Shown: piece by piece, positions 17,434-19,087 of the stretch | How positions within the stretch are numbered: position 1 is the stretch's first letter | Layout: each line of letters starts with the position of its first letter | DNA from: Acidobacteriaceae bacterium | Lineage (GTDB): Bacteria; Acidobacteriota; Terriglobia; Terriglobales; Acidobacteriaceae | Reading direction: 5' to 3' | Assembly: GCA_003133425.1 (NCBI GenBank) | Contig: PKXI01000298.1 | Span: forward strand, 1 to 19,087 | Length of the DNA: 19,087 nucleotides | Position numbers and translations under genes: made by a program | Notes under the pieces: generated by a model | What the model was told of the DNA's origin: nothing | What the model saw: the letters and a program-made list of their open reading frames with translations, nothing else | Databases searched by the model: none

Positions 17434-18492
17434 ATGGTTCGATTCAGAGGGAGAGTGGTACTTGCAGCAGTGCCGGGATTGTTCATCTGCCTGATGGCTT
17501 TCCAGGCGCAGGCCCAGAATCCGTTTCCCACCGCAGCTCCCCAGACCAAGGCCCTGGCTGCCAGCGGAACCAAGTTCCCGCTCGCCGTGCCCGCCGGCCA
17601 GGTCTCCGGCCAAATGACCACACCGCCCCCCGGCGCCGTCAACCAGGGCCCGCTCGATCCTGCTCATTGGAAATACGGCCCCGCATTTGACGCCCATGAT
17701 GCCGGAATCTGGAATCCGGTAATGATCAAGATGATGAAGGGCGAGACGGTCACCGGCGGCACGGTCTTCAGTACCGACACTCCGGAAACTTATTGCGCCA
17801 TGGCCAATTCCGGCTACGACTTCATCTGGACTGAGATGCAGCACAACCAGCGGGATTGGGAAGCAGTCGGCCGCATGTGGAAGGCGTGCCCGCACGCCAA
17901 AGCAGTGCCCGGCGTGCGCGTTGCCTATACCGACGAACGCGAGATTCAGCATGCAATGGATCTGGGCGCGCTGGTCATTATTGTTCCCACTGTCCGCTCG
18001 ATTGCCGAAGGTGTTGCCGCGCGCGATTGGACCATGTTCCCGCCGCTCGGCAAGCGCAGTCTTGGAGGTGGCCAGGCCTTCGAACCCGATGTGTGGGGCA
18101 GCGTTCCCGGCGGCTATCGCAACACCATCAACAAGAACGTCGTGCTCATCGAGATGATTGAGACGCTCGATGGAGTGAAGGACGCACCCCAGATCGCCGC
18201 CATTCCTGGCGTCACTGCGATTTTCGCAGCCAGCGGAGACCTGGGAAACTTCTCCGGTTACGCTGAAGGCACGCCCGACTACGAGCGCCTGGTCAACATC
18301 GTTCACGACGCGGCACTTGGCGCAGGCAAGCGGTTGTGTGGTCCCTTTGCATGGTTCGGCCGGCCGGACTTCAGCTGCTTCCAGAACGGCCGTGAGACCG
18401 CAATCATCGACCGAGGCGTCACCGACGAACTCGGGCCGCTGAAAAACACCCAGGGCAAACCGGAAGTCGGACCCTACGCCCCCAAAAAGTAG
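17434..18492 (+). CDS. Exported HpcH/HpaI aldolase-family protein
   Basis: This 352-aa protein combines a signal peptide (LAAVPGLFICLMAFQAQAQ) with a complete HpcH/HpaI (2,4-dihydroxyhept-2-ene-1,7-dioate aldolase/citrate lyase beta) TIM barrel. Aligned with E. coli HpaI from memory, the spacing of key residues is kept: His137 and Asp176 match the His45-Asp84 dyad, Arg162 matches Arg70, and the metal ligands Glu243 (LIEMIET) and Asp269 (AASGDLGNFSG) match Glu149 and Asp175. It should therefore still bind a divalent metal and an oxo-acid, cleaving or forming C-C bonds with pyruvate. Family members are normally cytoplasmic, so the signal peptide and the Pro-rich linker (TTPPPGAVNQGP) are unusual. 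The C-terminal tail is short and lysine-rich. It stands alone after a 194-bp spacer. The family call is strong, substrate and location are inferred. Confidence 0.88.
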   Translation: MVRFRGRVVLAAVPGLFICLMAFQAQAQNPFPTAAPQTKALAASGTKFPLAVPAGQVSGQMTTPPPGAVNQGPLDPAHWKYGPAFDAHDAGIWNPVMIKMMKGETVTGGTVFSTDTPETYCAMANSGYDFIWTEMQHNQRDWEAVGRMWKACPHAKAVPGVRVAYTDEREIQHAMDLGALVIIVPTVRSIAEGVAARDWTMFPPLGKRSLGGGQAFEPDVWGSVPGGYRNTINKNVVLIEMIETLDGVKDAPQIAAIPGVTAIFAASGDLGNFSGYAEGTPDYERLVNIVHDAALGAGKRLCGPFAWFGRPDFSCFQNGRETAIIDRGVTDELGPLKNTQGKPEVGPYAPKK

Positions 18493-18601
18493 AGCGCTGC
18501 GCGAATGGCAGTGTGCTGCAATGGCCGCAAGGCACGCTCAGCTTATCGGCTAGCGCGTTTTCGGCCTGAATCTTTACGGTCGAGATGGGCTTCTGTGGTC
18601 T

Positions 18602-18642
18602 CCCACCCTTCCGCAAAGAGCGCGGAAAGGATGGGGCACCCG
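18602..18642. repeat. GC-rich hairpin ending in GGGGCACCCG
   Basis: CCCACCCTTCCGC (18602-18614) pairs imperfectly with GCGGAAAGGATGGG (18622-18635) around a 7-nt loop, with one bulge and one mismatch. It then runs into GGGGCACCCG, shared with the hairpin at 16022-16064. It lies about 110 nt after the aldolase-fold gene and could help end that transcript, but no T-tract follows. It resembles dispersed intergenic repeats common in acidobacteria (from memory). Confidence 0.5.
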
Positions 18643-18673
18643 AATTTCTGTTAATGCTTGAATCGAAAATGCC

Positions 18674-18955
18674 CTAGTCGATAAAGTAGCCGATGTCCGT
18701 AAGCACGCTTTCGCTCAGTTCCACTCCCAACAACTGCGCGCTCTTTGGGGCGCACAGCTTGCCTTCAAACCGCGCCAGGGCGGAAGAAGGCAGGTTCGTC
18801 TTTTGCCGAAGCAATTGCATCAGCGCCTCGCTGTCGGTTGGAAACTGGTAATCGCCGGGCACGCCGCAAGCGGGGCGGATCGTCAGTGAGAGTGGAATCT
18901 TCCCCTTCCTTGCCTTGGGGCGGCCGAATGGTTGAGTGATGATGTTGACTCGCAT
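18674..18955 (-). CDS. Hypothetical 93-aa protein
   Basis: I do not recognise this family, but the 93-aa frame has good codon use and a protein-like composition. The N-terminal third is basic (QPFGRPKARKGKIPLSLTIR). The rest looks helical, with DSEALMQLLRQKTNLPSSAL, LARFEGKLCAPKSAQ and LLGVELSESVLTDIGYFID. It has no signal peptide or membrane segment, so it is probably cytoplasmic. An upstream in-frame TAG and the lack of other ATG codons fix the start at 18955, although only a weak GGGA precedes it, inside a GGGAATATTCCC palindrome. It follows, on the same strand and 44 nt away, the apparent end of another gene entering from the right edge. The two may form an operon. Confidence 0.6.
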   Translation of the reverse strand: MRVNIITQPFGRPKARKGKIPLSLTIRPACGVPGDYQFPTDSEALMQLLRQKTNLPSSALARFEGKLCAPKSAQLLGVELSESVLTDIGYFID

Positions 18956-18989
18956 GCGGGAATATTCCCATTTTTTCTATTTTCACGAT

Positions 18990-19003
18990 GTGATTTAAAT
19001 CAC
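18990..19003. promoter_or_regulatory. Perfect 14-bp CRP/FNR-like palindrome
   Basis: GTGATTTAAATCAC is a perfect palindrome. With flanks it reads TGTGA-TTTAAA-TCACC, one mismatch from the TGTGA-N6-TCACA consensus of CRP-type sites, and it also fits GTGAT-N4-ATCAC, close to FNR. Its centre is about 41 bp from the ATG of the 93-aa gene. It overlaps the stop codon of the upstream partial frame. Binding is inferred only from sequence. Confidence 0.4.
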
Positions 19004-19087
19004 CCGATAGTCTTGAAGCTGAAGTCTCGATCCCTAATTGGAATGCGGGCAAAAGCCGGGTGCCCCTCAAGCTCATCTTCTACAGTT
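19000..19087 (-). CDS. Partial CDS, C-terminal end of an unknown protein
   Basis: Reading leftward from the window edge, one minus-strand frame is open for 28 complete codons and ends in TGA at 19000-19002. The residues (VEDELEGHPAFARIPIRD, then FSFKTIG) look like a real C-terminus, with mixed charged and hydrophobic residues and ordinary codon use. The start lies outside the window. I do not recognise the family. Being so short, it could be chance, but a neighbouring same-strand gene 44 nt downstream supports it. Confidence 0.4.
   Translation of the reverse strand, partial: TVEDELEGHPAFARIPIRDRDFSFKTIG

Noticed and set aside
17149..18306. Long 385-aa open frame on the minus strand
   Set aside because: It lies opposite the HpcH/HpaI gene and the end of the Vps62-like gene, both with clear domains. 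Its His/Gly/Ala-rich translation is a shadow of GC-rich coding DNA.
19056..19066. Third copy of the CGGGTGCCCC repeat arm
   Set aside because: The bases fall inside the coding-like partial frame at the right edge and no pairing arm is present, so it is probably coincidental.
1..19087. CRISPR array, tRNA, rRNA or phage genes
   Set aside because: I saw no regularly spaced direct repeats, cloverleaf-like genes, rRNA stretches or phage structural proteins anywhere in the window.

Overview
The window looks like chromosomal DNA of an acidobacterium (Terriglobia-like). This is an inference from GC-rich codon use, a GAF-fused alpha-glucan phosphorylase, several small Sec-exported proteins of unknown function and GGGTGCC/GGCACCC intergenic hairpins. 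No rRNA or tRNA gene was seen to fix the taxonomy.

Layout. (1) 57-1769 (-): an intact IS1634-type DDE transposase at the left edge. (2) 1853-1888: a near-perfect 36-nt palindrome that works as an intrinsic terminator on the minus strand. It follows 2005-4665 (-), a GAF-domain alpha-glucan (glycogen) phosphorylase. Between the two, the phosphorylase frame stays open for 34 codons past its own stop. (3) 4666-5026: a spacer with hairpins, a possible 38-aa ORF on the plus strand and a 7-bp tandem repeat. (4) 12632 down to 5027 (-): a compact three-gene operon closely resembling enterobacterial mdtABC, with one membrane fusion protein and two different RND pump subunits. No TolC-like outer-membrane channel and no regulator lie beside it. 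(5) 12633-13331: about 700 bp without a convincing gene; it must hold the mdt promoter and contains a short palindrome.

(6) 13332-18492 (+): an atypical SDR protein followed by four exported proteins: a DUF1080 (3-keto-disaccharide hydrolase-type) protein, a Gln-rich small protein, a Vps62-like protein with a calcium-loop motif, and an HpcH/HpaI aldolase-fold protein that keeps all the catalytic residues I can align. Between the DUF1080 and Gln-rich genes is a frameshifted remnant of a minus-strand gene (14983-15290). (7) 18674-19087 (-): a conserved-looking 93-aa protein, preceded by the apparent C-terminal end of another gene that enters from the right edge. A perfect 14-bp CRP/FNR-like palindrome overlaps that gene's stop codon.

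Functional reading. The left half covers glycogen breakdown, possibly ligand-regulated through GAF, and tripartite drug or metabolite efflux. The right half is a loose run of exported proteins, at least two with enzyme folds acting on sugars or oxo-acids, each with its own spacing rather than a tight operon. I found no CRISPR array, no phage module and no clear new defence system. The most interesting items are the exported aldolase with an intact active site, the GAF-phosphorylase fusion with its post-stop open frame, and the two unrecognised minus-strand coding traces that simple ORF calling misses.
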